Source: Paenibacillus sp. BJ-4
GTDB taxonomy: Bacteria; Bacillota; Bacilli; Paenibacillales; Paenibacillaceae
Assembly (NCBI RefSeq): GCF_020404765.1
Contig: NZ_JAIVEM010000006.1
Span: 248,001 to 312,000 of the forward strand
DNA length: 64,000 nt
Direction of reading: 5' to 3'
Shown: piece by piece, positions 18,214 through 26,038 of the stretch
How positions within the stretch are numbered: the stretch's first letter is position 1
How the letters are laid out: each line of letters opens with the position of its first letter
Notes under the pieces: model-generated
The model's database searches: none
What the model was told of the DNA's origin: nothing
Seen by the model: the letters and a program-made list of their open reading frames with translations, nothing else
Made by a program: the position numbers and the translations under genes

Positions 18214-18332
18214 ATAACTTAACGATTGTGCACCAATATCCGATAACAAAATGGAGCCGGATATTGGTGGGCTGGACAGATGAGGCGGTACGCCGTCGCA
18301 ATCGCAAAACCGGGGACAGTCAGAGAGGATGA
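18210..18332 (+). CDS. Possible 40-codon ORF bridging pncA and pncB
   Basis: The gap between pncA and pncB is exactly filled by an open frame. It starts GTG overlapping the pncA stop (GTGA) and ends TGA overlapping the pncB ATG at 18329 (ATGA). The 40-aa product is basic at its end (VRRRNRKTGDSQRG) and matches nothing I recognise. The SD is weak. It could be a translational-coupling ORF rather than a functional peptide. It also contains the inverted repeat listed at 18231-18269. Confidence 0.35.
   Translation: MNNLTIVHQYPITKWSRILVGWTDEAVRRRNRKTGDSQRG
18231..18269 (+). repeat. Perfect 12-bp inverted repeat between pncA and pncB
   Basis: CACCAATATCCG (18231-18242) and CGGATATTGGTG (18258-18269) are exact complements with a 15-nt loop. 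There is no T run, so it is not a usual terminator. It may stabilise or attenuate the intercistronic mRNA or be a protein-binding site. Confidence 0.7.
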
Positions 18333-19801
18333 ATACGATGCAGTCAACGAGCCTCGCATTACATACAGATAAATATCAGATTAATATGATGTACGCCCAC
18401 TGGGTGAACGGAAGTCACCAGCGTAAAGCTGTGTTCGAGGCGTATTTCCGTAAGCTGCCCTTTGGCAACGGTTATGCGGTGTTCGCTGGTCTGGAGCGCA
18501 TTGTGAATTACATCTCAAATTTGCGTTTTACAGAAGAGGATATTCGCTACCTGTCAGAACAGGAGGAGAAGTATGATCCTATGTTTCTGGAGGCTTTGCG
18601 GCATTTTAGATTTGGCGGGACAGTTCATTCGATGAAGGAAGGAGCGCTTGTTTTTCCGAACGAGCCTCTGATACGCGTCGAAGGAACGATTATGGAAACG
18701 CAGCTGGTAGAGACGGCGATACTGAATTTTATGAATTATCAGACACTGATCGCTACAAAGGCGTCACGCATTAAACAGGTGGCAAATGATGACACGCTGC
18801 TTGAATTTGGCACACGGCGTGCACAAGAAGCAGATGCGGCGATTTGGGGCGCACGTGCAGCTTATGTAGCAGGCTTTGATGCGACGTCCAATATGCTGGC
18901 AGGTGAGCACTTTGGGATTCCGACGAAGGGAACACATGCTCATTCCTGGGTGCAAACGTTTATGTCGGAGCAGGAGGCTTTTGACGTGTACGCCAAGGTT
19001 TTACCAGATCAGGTCACGCTGCTGGTAGACACCTTTGACACGCTGGAAAGCGGCGTTCCTCATGCGATTCGTACAGCGAAGATGCTGGAGAGCCAGGGCA
19101 AGCGTATGAATTCAATTCGTCTGGATAGCGGTGATTTAGCTTATCTTTCCATACAGGCGCGGGAAATGCTTGATGCTGAAGGCTTGGATTACGTAAAAAT
19201 TGTAGCTTCCAATGATTTGGATGAAAATACGATTTTTAATTTGAAAGCCCAAGGGGCGCGTATTGATGTATGGGGTGTGGGGACACAGCTTATTACAGCT
19301 TCGGATCAACCTTCACTTGGCGGAGTGTACAAGCTGGTTGAGCGGGAAGTGGACGGTGAAATGTTGCCGACGATTAAGATTTCGGGTAATCCGGAAAAAG
19401 TATCCACACCGGGCAAAAAGGATGTATACCGCATCGTGGATAAAAAGAAGGGAAGAGCCGTTGCAGATTATATTTCTTTTCCGGATGAAGAGCGTCCGCG
19501 TAATGGAAAACGACTGAAACTGTTTAATCCCTTGCATCCATATATGAAAAAATATGTAGAAAATTACGAAGCTGTACCGATGCTTGAGCCCATTTTCGTA
19601 AACGGGCAGAAGGTATATACGCTTCCCGAGCTGGATGAAATTAGAGCTTACCATGTTTCACAGTTGAAGCTGTTTTGGCCAGAATATTTGCGGAAGCTGA
19701 ACCCTGAAATTTATCGTGTTAATCTCAGCGAAAAGGTGTGGGGGCTGAAGCAAAAGCTGATCGACAGCTATATGCAGCCTGAAGTAGAAGAAAAGGAATA
19801 G
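18329..19801 (+). CDS. pncB: Nicotinate phosphoribosyltransferase
   Basis: 490 aa, normal for the Gram-positive type. It begins LHTDKYQINMMYAHW and contains FEFGTRRAQ-like LEFGTRRAQEADAA, GTHAHSWVQTF (conserved His) and SIRLDSGDLAYLS, the PRPP and nicotinate site motifs. It makes NaMN from nicotinate, PRPP and ATP, next in the pathway after nicotinamidase. The ATG at 18329 overlaps the small ORF stop; an ATG at 18338 has better spacing from GAGAGG and is an alternative. Confidence 0.95.
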   Translation: MNTMQSTSLALHTDKYQINMMYAHWVNGSHQRKAVFEAYFRKLPFGNGYAVFAGLERIVNYISNLRFTEEDIRYLSEQEEKYDPMFLEALRHFRFGGTVHSMKEGALVFPNEPLIRVEGTIMETQLVETAILNFMNYQTLIATKASRIKQVANDDTLLEFGTRRAQEADAAIWGARAAYVAGFDATSNMLAGEHFGIPTKGTHAHSWVQTFMSEQEAFDVYAKVLPDQVTLLVDTFDTLESGVPHAIRTAKMLESQGKRMNSIRLDSGDLAYLSIQAREMLDAEGLDYVKIVASNDLDENTIFNLKAQGARIDVWGVGTQLITASDQPSLGGVYKLVEREVDGEMLPTIKISGNPEKVSTPGKKDVYRIVDKKKGRAVADYISFPDEERPRNGKRLKLFNPLHPYMKKYVENYEAVPMLEPIFVNGQKVYTLPELDEIRAYHVSQLKLFWPEYLRKLNPEIYRVNLSEKVWGLKQKLIDSYMQPEVEEKE

Positions 19802-19808
19802 CACGAAG

Positions 19809-19841
19809 AGGCACCTCATGAATGTATGGGGTGCCTTTTTT
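19809..19841 (+). terminator. Rho-independent terminator after pncB
   Basis: AGGCACCTCAT and ATGGGGTGCCT pair with a short AT-rich loop and are followed by a T run. It ends the NAD-salvage unit before the convergent moaB. Confidence 0.8.
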
Positions 19842-19876
19842 CTATGTGGCGAATGGCGAGTATGGAAAAAGAGAGC

Positions 19877-20392
19877 TTACTTATAAATTTCTCTCATGAC
19901 ATGTCTCAGCTCAGGTACAATAATGCGTTCCATCGCCAAACGTACAGCCCCTCTTGAACCAGGCATGGAAAATACAGCTGTCTGCCCTATAATACCGGCT
20001 ACAGCACGGCTTAATATAGCGGCTGAACCAATATCCTCAGCAAAGCTTAGATATCGAAAGATTTCTCCAAATCCAGGTAGTTCCTTATCCAGCAGGGAGG
20101 AGACCGCTTCATATGTGGTATCCCGTGGGGAAATACCGGTGCCGCCTGTCAAAAGTATAGCTTCGATGCCATCCTGTGTCGCAGCTTCGGATACCAATTG
20201 CCGAATACCTTCATAGTCGTCCTTGACGATGACATAACGAGCGACCTCGTAGCCGCTGGTTTCCAGCAAATCCATGAGCAGTCGTCCCCCGGTATCCGTT
20301 TCCACGGTGCGTGTGTCAGAGACGGTTACGACCATGCAGCTAACCCGCTGCGGAGATTCCCGTCGGTGTTCCTCTACAGAAGTCATATTCAT
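19877..20392 (-). CDS. moaB: Molybdenum cofactor biosynthesis protein MoaB/Mog family
   Basis: 171 aa. VVTVSDTR near the N-terminus, LLTGGTGISPRDTT and VFSMPGSRGAVRLAMERI are the molybdopterin-binding motifs of MoaB/MogA, which adenylate molybdopterin. On the minus strand, AAGGAG lies about 11 nt before the chosen ATG; a GTG 12 nt further upstream overlaps the SD and is unlikely. No other Mo-cofactor genes are in the window. Confidence 0.92.
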   Translation of the reverse strand: MNMTSVEEHRRESPQRVSCMVVTVSDTRTVETDTGGRLLMDLLETSGYEVARYVIVKDDYEGIRQLVSEAATQDGIEAILLTGGTGISPRDTTYEAVSSLLDKELPGFGEIFRYLSFAEDIGSAAILSRAVAGIIGQTAVFSMPGSRGAVRLAMERIIVPELRHVMREIYK

Positions 20393-20666
20393 TACAATGT
20401 TCACTCCTTGATCAGTGCTTAAGCATACTGTTTTTTACACTCTTTTTTTACAATAGAGGAATGGTTGTCCGTATGCAAGTCGGGAGCGAAGAATACAAAG
20501 CATTGTGATGAATATCCTTGCTTTCATACATTGGAATATAGTACACTTCCTTACATAAGTCGGGATTTTCTGGTTTTGTTTTGTTGGAAGCGTGAACATC
20601 AAATGATTAATCTCAATGATTAGCGGGTAATAGTCAGCAGGATCAACAACTGGGAGGTAATGTAAT

Positions 20667-20996
20667 ATGAATCATTCATACCAACAATGTGTAGATGCTT
20701 GCCTAGAATGTATGAACGCTTGCAATGTCTGCTACGTGGCGAGTTTGAAGGAATATGATCTGGCCATGCTGCGTGAATGTATTCGAGTGAGTAGGGAATG
20801 TGCAGAGATATGCGGGTTTGCTGCTCAAATGCTGGAACGAGGAACCGATTTTGCCGAGCAAATCTGTGAGCTGTGCGCTAAAGCTTGTGAAGTATGCGCT
20901 GCCGAATGCAGCAAGCATGGACATGATCACTGCAAACAATGCGCAGAAGCCTGCCACCGTTGCGTTCAGGCCTGCCGCCAATTGGTGGCTGTGTAA
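20667..20996 (+). CDS. Cysteine-rich four-helix-bundle copper-binding protein (DUF326/Csp-like)
   Basis: 109 aa with about 17 Cys, mostly in CxxxC-type spacings along helices (QQCVDACLECMNACNVC, ICELCAKACEVCAAEC, HCKQCAEACHRCVQAC). This is the pattern of Csp copper-storage four-helix bundles. No signal sequence is seen, so it should be a cytosolic Csp3-type store or buffer of Cu(I). GGGAGGT lies upstream of the ATG. It stands alone between moaB and the argS leader. Confidence 0.88.
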   Translation: MNHSYQQCVDACLECMNACNVCYVASLKEYDLAMLRECIRVSRECAEICGFAAQMLERGTDFAEQICELCAKACEVCAAECSKHGHDHCKQCAEACHRCVQACRQLVAV

Positions 20997-21032
20997 TTAC
21001 ATATGAGGAACTAGTGCCTGAAGAAGAAAAAG

Positions 21033-21061
21033 TTGCTTTCTACTGAATAGGTTTGTATAAT
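21033..21061 (+). promoter_or_regulatory. Promoter of the argS T-box transcript
   Basis: TTGCTT (21033-21038), 17-nt spacer and TATAAT (21056-21061), placed just before the T-box leader. Confidence 0.65.
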
Positions 21062-21065
21062 GATG

Positions 21066-21377
21066 GGAATTAACGTCGTGGAATGGGAGAGTAGCATTGG
21101 AAGCCGATCATTACAGCGAGCCGGAAAAGGTGGAAGCCGGTATGAGGTTTGATGTGAAGCGCACCCGGGAGACGGCTGGTCCAACGCGGAGTTCCTTTTA
21201 GCGAAATTCCTTTAGTAGATCAGCCCGGCAGACACCGTTATTCGTCATTGGAGTGAAATCGGCGATTTGTGTAGCTAGTTTTAGCTGCGCAACCTGATTT
21301 ACGAAGAGTGGTACCGCGGGGATATTGAAGTTCTCGTCTCTTGAATTAGTTCAAGAGGCGGGAGCTTTTTTATTAGA
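21066..21377 (+). ncRNA. T-box leader upstream of argS, probable tRNA-Arg sensor
   Basis: The T-box core AGAGTGGTACCGCGG lies at about 21305-21319. It is followed by a terminator stem (CTCGTCTCTTGAA pairing with TTCAAGAGGCGGGAG, 21331-21366) and a T run. An AG-rich element GGGAGAGTAGC near 21085 fits the stem I base. A CGC triplet at 21160-21162, after GTGAAG, is the likely Arg specifier. Uncharged tRNA-Arg would block termination and switch argS on. The specifier assignment is inference; the T-box itself is clear. Confidence 0.92.
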
Positions 21378-21427
21378 CAAGGATTTTGCAAAATCCGGAG
21401 ATCTTAATCGAGAAGGAGAGAGAAGAC

Positions 21428-23155
21428 ATGTTGTTGTTGACTGCTGCTAAGGTTTTATTGGCCCATACGGGCCTGGAAGAGAAGGAAGTATTATCTTTAT
21501 TGGAGATACCCCCGCAGCCGGAATGGGGAGATTTGGCGTTTCCGTGTTTTGTGCTCGCTAAAAAGCTTCGCAAGTCTCCACAGCAAATTGCGCTTGAATT
21601 GGCGGAGGCAATAAGTCATGAGGAAGGCTTAAGTGCTTCGGCTGCTGGTGCCTATGTTAATATAACTTTGAATCGATCTGTTCATATTCCGCATATGCTG
21701 GCTGAATTGAGCAAGCCCGATTTCCTCAAGCCAGATATCGGACATGGGCAGCGGGTTGTGATTGATATGTCCTCACCTAACATCGCCAAACCGTTTGGTA
21801 TCGGCCATCTTCGCTCTACTGTCATCGGTGCAGCCCTGTATCGCATTCTGGGGGAAACAGGACATGTTCCTATAAGCGTAAATCATCTGGGGGATTGGGG
21901 AACACAATTTGGCAAGCAAATTGCGGCCTATAAAAGATGGGGAAATGAGGAGCAGCTACAACAGGATCCGATTGGAGAGTCACTTAAGCTATATGTGCGT
22001 TTTCATCAGGAGGCCGAGCATGACCCGTCTTTGGAGGATGAAGGGCGCGAGTGGTTCCGGCGTTTGGAGTATGGGGATGCCGAGGCTCAGCGACTATGGG
22101 AGTTTTTCGTTAAGGTCAGTCTGAGTGAATTTGATCGTATGTACCAGCGTTTGAACATTACATTCGACCACGTGCTAGGGGAAAGCTTTTACAATGATAA
22201 GATGCAGGCAGTTGTTGCCCAATTAAGAGCGAAAGAATTGCTGGAGGAAAGCGACGGGGCACTCGTGGTTCGTCTGGAAAAAGAGGAGCTGCCACCGTGT
22301 CTTATTTTGAAAAAGGATGGGACCACCATTTATCCGACACGTGATCTGGCAACAGCGATCTATCGTCGTGAGGTGATGAAGGCAGATCGGTTGCTTTACG
22401 TCGTTGGCGGGGAGCAGAGGTTGCATTTCCAGCAGGTATTTGCAGTACTGAAGCGTGCAGGCGAGGCATGGGCGGAGCAATGTGAGCATGTGCCGTTTGG
22501 ATTGATGCGGTTTGCAGGAAAGAAAATGTCTACAAGACGAGGCAAGGTTGTGAAGCTGGAGGAGGTGCTGGATGAAGCTGTAGCGCGTGCTCAAGCCATC
22601 ATTACTCAGAAGAATCCCGATCTACAGGATCAACAGGAAATAGCTGAGGACGTTGGTATCGGAGCGATTATTTTCGGTGATTTAAAAAACAACCGTCTCA
22701 ATGAAGTGGATTTTTCATTGGAGGAAGCGTTGACCTTTGAGGGCGAGACGGGGCCTTATGTGCAATACACTCATGCGCGCCTACGCAGTCTTCTGGAAAA
22801 AGCCCATGCTCGTACTGGTGCTCATTCAAATTTTAGTGACATCGCACCTATGCAGGAGAGGCATTCGTCTGACTTGACTGACGACGTATCAAGTGAAATG
22901 CTCGGTGATGCAGGCTGGGCGCTGCTTAAGCAGCTGGATCACTATCAAGGGCAACTGATACGTGCGGTTCGGCAGCTGGAGCCATCGGTTATGGCGAGAT
23001 TTGCGTTGGATACGGCCCAGGCATTCAACCGTTTTTACGCCAAGGAGCGGATTGTTGATGGTGGACAGTGGCGTATTCAGCTGGCGGAACAAACCGCGGA
23101 TATTCTGGCAAGAACGCTGCAGCTCCTTGGGCTGAAAGCACCTAATCGGATGTAA
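21428..23155 (+). CDS. argS: Arginyl-tRNA synthetase
   Basis: 575 aa class I synthetase. It has an N-terminal Arg-S domain, then SSPNIAKPFGIGHLRST carrying the HIGH-equivalent, a KMSK-equivalent in GKKMSTRRGKVV, and a C-terminal anticodon domain ending RTLQLLGLKAPNRM (DALR type). The start at 21428 is preceded by AAGGAGAG; an in-frame start at 21386 would extend into the T-box terminator region. Expression is controlled by the T-box. Confidence 0.96.
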   Translation: MLLLTAAKVLLAHTGLEEKEVLSLLEIPPQPEWGDLAFPCFVLAKKLRKSPQQIALELAEAISHEEGLSASAAGAYVNITLNRSVHIPHMLAELSKPDFLKPDIGHGQRVVIDMSSPNIAKPFGIGHLRSTVIGAALYRILGETGHVPISVNHLGDWGTQFGKQIAAYKRWGNEEQLQQDPIGESLKLYVRFHQEAEHDPSLEDEGREWFRRLEYGDAEAQRLWEFFVKVSLSEFDRMYQRLNITFDHVLGESFYNDKMQAVVAQLRAKELLEESDGALVVRLEKEELPPCLILKKDGTTIYPTRDLATAIYRREVMKADRLLYVVGGEQRLHFQQVFAVLKRAGEAWAEQCEHVPFGLMRFAGKKMSTRRGKVVKLEEVLDEAVARAQAIITQKNPDLQDQQEIAEDVGIGAIIFGDLKNNRLNEVDFSLEEALTFEGETGPYVQYTHARLRSLLEKAHARTGAHSNFSDIAPMQERHSSDLTDDVSSEMLGDAGWALLKQLDHYQGQLIRAVRQLEPSVMARFALDTAQAFNRFYAKERIVDGGQWRIQLAEQTADILARTLQLLGLKAPNRM

Positions 23156-23185
23156 ACAAAGCGAATAAAGGAGAGCGAGATACAG

Positions 23186-24103
23186 GTGAGTATTCTTGCA
23201 ACAATGCGCAATGTAAGTAAACGATATAAGAATGTAGCGGCCTTGGACGACTTTACTTTTACTATTAAGCAGGGAGATTGGATTACAATTGTAGGGAAAA
23301 ATGGTTCCGGTAAAAGTACACTGCTGCTTTTACTGGCAGGTTTGCTACGCCCCAGCTCCGGGTCAATTGAGTGGCGATCCGGAGCTTCGATACATGTCGG
23401 CTATGCGCCTGATCGGCTGCCGCAGCTGAATTTTACACCTCGACAGTATTTACAGCATATGGGCCTCATGCAGGGAGTGCAGCGGGACGAATTAAGGCGG
23501 GAAATTGATTTTCGGCTGGAGCAATTTTCGTTAATGCATGCTGCTGATCGTGATATGCGTGGTTTTTCCAAAGGGATGCTGCAAAAGGTTAACCTGACAC
23601 AGGCACTTTTGGGTAGGCCGGAGTTATTGTTGCTGGACGAGCCACTTGGTGGCGTGGATGTGGACACGCAAGCATCAATGATTAAGCTGTTGTCCGAATT
23701 AAGTGAACAGGGTATTACAATACTGGCATCCAGCCATGAGCCGGAGCTTGTGCAGCAGGCGGCACGGCAAGTGCTTGTATTGGATCATGGTCGTCTTGTG
23801 GCACAGTACGATCCGCATCGTGTACTACGGACAATACAACAGATTGTATGCACAGGGATATCAACGTTGGAGGCAGAGAGTTTGCTCGCTAGTGAGCAGA
23901 CGGAGTGGATGGTCGTTAATGAGGGTGATCATATTCGCGTGACTGTGGAGAAGGAGGCGGGAAATCGGCTGCTGCTGAATTTGATACAATCGGGAGCCTC
24001 TATTGTTTCCGTACATCAGGACGCACAATTTTCCGATGATATTTTTGATGCTGCTAATTCTGCTGCAGTTCGCAGACGTGAGGGAGAGGGAACGATCTCA
24101 TGA
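23186..24103 (+). CDS. ABC transporter ATP-binding protein
   Basis: 305 aa. Walker A is GKNGSGKST, the signature is FSKGMLQKVNL (variant of LSGGQ), and Walker B is LLLLDEPLGG, followed by the switch His region ASSHE. A ~75-residue C-terminal extension follows the ATPase domain, as in CcmA/DrrA-type exporters. GTG start, GGAG upstream. It overlaps the next gene by 4 nt (ATGA), so it pairs with that permease. Substrate unknown. Confidence 0.9.
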   Translation: MSILATMRNVSKRYKNVAALDDFTFTIKQGDWITIVGKNGSGKSTLLLLLAGLLRPSSGSIEWRSGASIHVGYAPDRLPQLNFTPRQYLQHMGLMQGVQRDELRREIDFRLEQFSLMHAADRDMRGFSKGMLQKVNLTQALLGRPELLLLDEPLGGVDVDTQASMIKLLSELSEQGITILASSHEPELVQQAARQVLVLDHGRLVAQYDPHRVLRTIQQIVCTGISTLEAESLLASEQTEWMVVNEGDHIRVTVEKEAGNRLLLNLIQSGASIVSVHQDAQFSDDIFDAANSAAVRRREGEGTIS

Positions 24104-24816
24104 TTTTTGCTATCCGTTACATATTACAAAGCTATACGCGTTCACGGCGTTATGTACCGCCTGTAGTGATCTATTTTTTTGCCATGATGCTGATCTATTC
24201 TTACAAGCCCAGCCCTATAGCTGACAGCTACAGTGTTACTGCCCTTTTATTATTTTTTGCTTCCGCATGGCTGGGAATCAGTCTGTTGAACCACGAGCAC
24301 CCCGTACAAAAACAGTTGTCAGTTCAACATAATCGACAGCATTGGATATATTTTAGTGCCGAGTTAATAGCAGCATATATCATGCTTGTTTTTATGACAG
24401 GGGTTGCCGTGATTTATCCGGTAGTTTTCAAAATGTTTGTGCACGTTCCTTCTGTGCTGCAATGGGTGGTGGGTATTATAGGTCATTTATCGCTTGCATT
24501 ACTAGGGTTGTCCCTATCGCTGTTTTGCCAGCGGATTTTTATAGCGAAAACGAATCGCAGCCTGTCATTGGTTATCATCGCGCTCACTGTATCGCTTGCC
24601 GGACCACGCCTAGCGGAGTTGCTTCCGGTGGGAGCTGAATGGATGATATGGATTCTTCCACCTGCTCATATGAATGTAAATGCGATGATGAATCTCGAAC
24701 AGTTGCCGTTAGGAGAGGTTATTTGGTCATTGCTACTTCCTGTGTTATATGCTTTTGTGCTGATTGGTGTGTACATAAAGATTGTGAGCAGAAAAGAGCT
24801 TAACGGGTTACACTAA
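24100..24816 (+). CDS. ABC transporter permease-like membrane protein
   Basis: 238 aa with about six hydrophobic helices, for example FFAMMLIYSY, VTALLLFFASAWLGISLL, IAAYIMLVFMTGVAVIYPVV, LALLGLSLSLFCQ and LLLPVLYAFVLIGVYIKIV. No family motif is recognised. The 4-nt overlap with the preceding ATPase gene makes it the probable membrane partner of a two-component ABC exporter. Confidence 0.8.
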   Translation: MIFAIRYILQSYTRSRRYVPPVVIYFFAMMLIYSYKPSPIADSYSVTALLLFFASAWLGISLLNHEHPVQKQLSVQHNRQHWIYFSAELIAAYIMLVFMTGVAVIYPVVFKMFVHVPSVLQWVVGIIGHLSLALLGLSLSLFCQRIFIAKTNRSLSLVIIALTVSLAGPRLAELLPVGAEWMIWILPPAHMNVNAMMNLEQLPLGEVIWSLLLPVLYAFVLIGVYIKIVSRKELNGLH

Positions 24817-24911
24817 TCGCAAGAACGGTGCTGTTTTGCAATCCTTTTGTGCATATGTGAAACATTTGCAGCTTCTATTGCGTCGATAAGTATAGAACAT
24901 AGTTAAAAATG

Positions 24912-24923
24912 GAGGTGCACCTC
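24912..24923 (+). promoter_or_regulatory. Palindromic ribosome binding site of the SLH gene
   Basis: GAGGTGCACCTC is a perfect 12-bp palindrome that covers the SD and touches the ATG at 24924. It could hide the SD in a hairpin or dimer, or be bound by a protein. Confidence 0.6.
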
Positions 24924-25892
24924 ATGAAAAAAAGTAAAAGTGTGGCAGCTGCTCTGCTCGTCATCTGCTCATTGGCAGTGGCAACGTCAGCTTCTGCTTT
25001 TCGTGATATAAAAGGAGCTGAGCAGGAGAAAATCGTTAATTCGCTTCAGCAGAAAGGTATTATTCAGGGAATAACCAAGGACAAGTTTGCACCTGATCAA
25101 ACCCTTACGTATGCACAAGGAGTGCATTTGGTCGTTAATGCTATGGATCTTCAGGTTATGCCCGATTTCACAACCGGTTCCTTTGCAAACATTCCCGCTT
25201 CAGCATGGTATGCCAAGTCCTACCGGATCGCAGCCCAGCATCAAATCCCTTTGTCACCGGATATTGACCCGAGCACCCGCATGACAAGGGAACAATTCGC
25301 AAACATTCTGTATAAAGCAGTGATTGCCACAGGAGAATACCCAACTGTCCGTATGTACATTAATGTAGCGGACGGCAAAAAGCTGGACCAGGATTCAAAT
25401 GAAGCGGTTCAATTCCTGCTGTTGACCCAAATTGCAAAATTGGACGAACAGAGCAACTTTAATCCGGATCGTAAAGTAACTCGAATGGAGGCAGCGGAAA
25501 TGGTCTATAATGCATCTGAATTTGTGCAAAATCATAAGCCGGTTAAAGCTACTCCTGAAACTCCCGTCGAGCCTGCAGACCCGGTTCAGCAAAATAATGT
25601 TAGTATGAGCATAGAGAAGACGAATGACCAGCAGAACAAGGTGACAATCACCCGTTTGCAGGCACCTAATCCGGGTTACGGTATTGAAGTAGATCATATC
25701 GACTATATAGATGATACGAATGCAGTCATTTACTACAAGTTAACAAGTCCAAAGCCGGGGGAAATGAACATCCAGGTCATTACGGATACCCATACAAGTA
25801 CATTGGTGGACAGCAAATATAAAGTTACGCTCAAAGCCGTAGAAGGAACAGTATCTCCCCCCGCAGGAACAGGTTCATCGGTAGCTAAATAA
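24924..25892 (+). CDS. Secreted SLH-domain protein
   Basis: 322 aa. A signal peptide (KKSKSVAAALLVICSLAVATSASA) ends near residue 26. Three S-layer homology repeats follow: FRDIKGAEQEKIVNSL..GI, FANIPASAWYAKSYRIAA and a third containing FNPDRKVTRMEAAEMVYNA, to about residue 200. A proline-rich linker (ETPVEPADPVQ) leads to a beta-rich C-terminal domain with protease-complex-inhibitor-like FRL-type features unclear. It is likely anchored to the cell wall through SLH repeats. The RBS is the unusual palindrome above. Confidence 0.85.
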   Translation: MKKSKSVAAALLVICSLAVATSASAFRDIKGAEQEKIVNSLQQKGIIQGITKDKFAPDQTLTYAQGVHLVVNAMDLQVMPDFTTGSFANIPASAWYAKSYRIAAQHQIPLSPDIDPSTRMTREQFANILYKAVIATGEYPTVRMYINVADGKKLDQDSNEAVQFLLLTQIAKLDEQSNFNPDRKVTRMEAAEMVYNASEFVQNHKPVKATPETPVEPADPVQQNNVSMSIEKTNDQQNKVTITRLQAPNPGYGIEVDHIDYIDDTNAVIYYKLTSPKPGEMNIQVITDTHTSTLVDSKYKVTLKAVEGTVSPPAGTGSSVAK

Positions 25893-25930
25893 GGTCTGGA
25901 GCCGATTTGAGGAATATAATATAAAAAAAT

Positions 25931-25976
25931 AAAACCAGCAAGTTTCCTATTTACAACGGAAACTTGCTGGTTTTTT
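25931..25976 (+). terminator. Bidirectional terminator between the SLH gene and the ABC exporter
   Basis: AAACCAGCAAGTTTCC and GGAAACTTGCTGGTTT are perfect complements across a 10-nt loop, with A and T runs on both sides, so it can stop transcription from either gene. Confidence 0.88.
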
Positions 25977-26038
25977 AATGCATCATGCTGGTCTTTTGCC
26001 TAAGGAAATATCGTTTATTTCAAGCTTTACGAGCTGAC

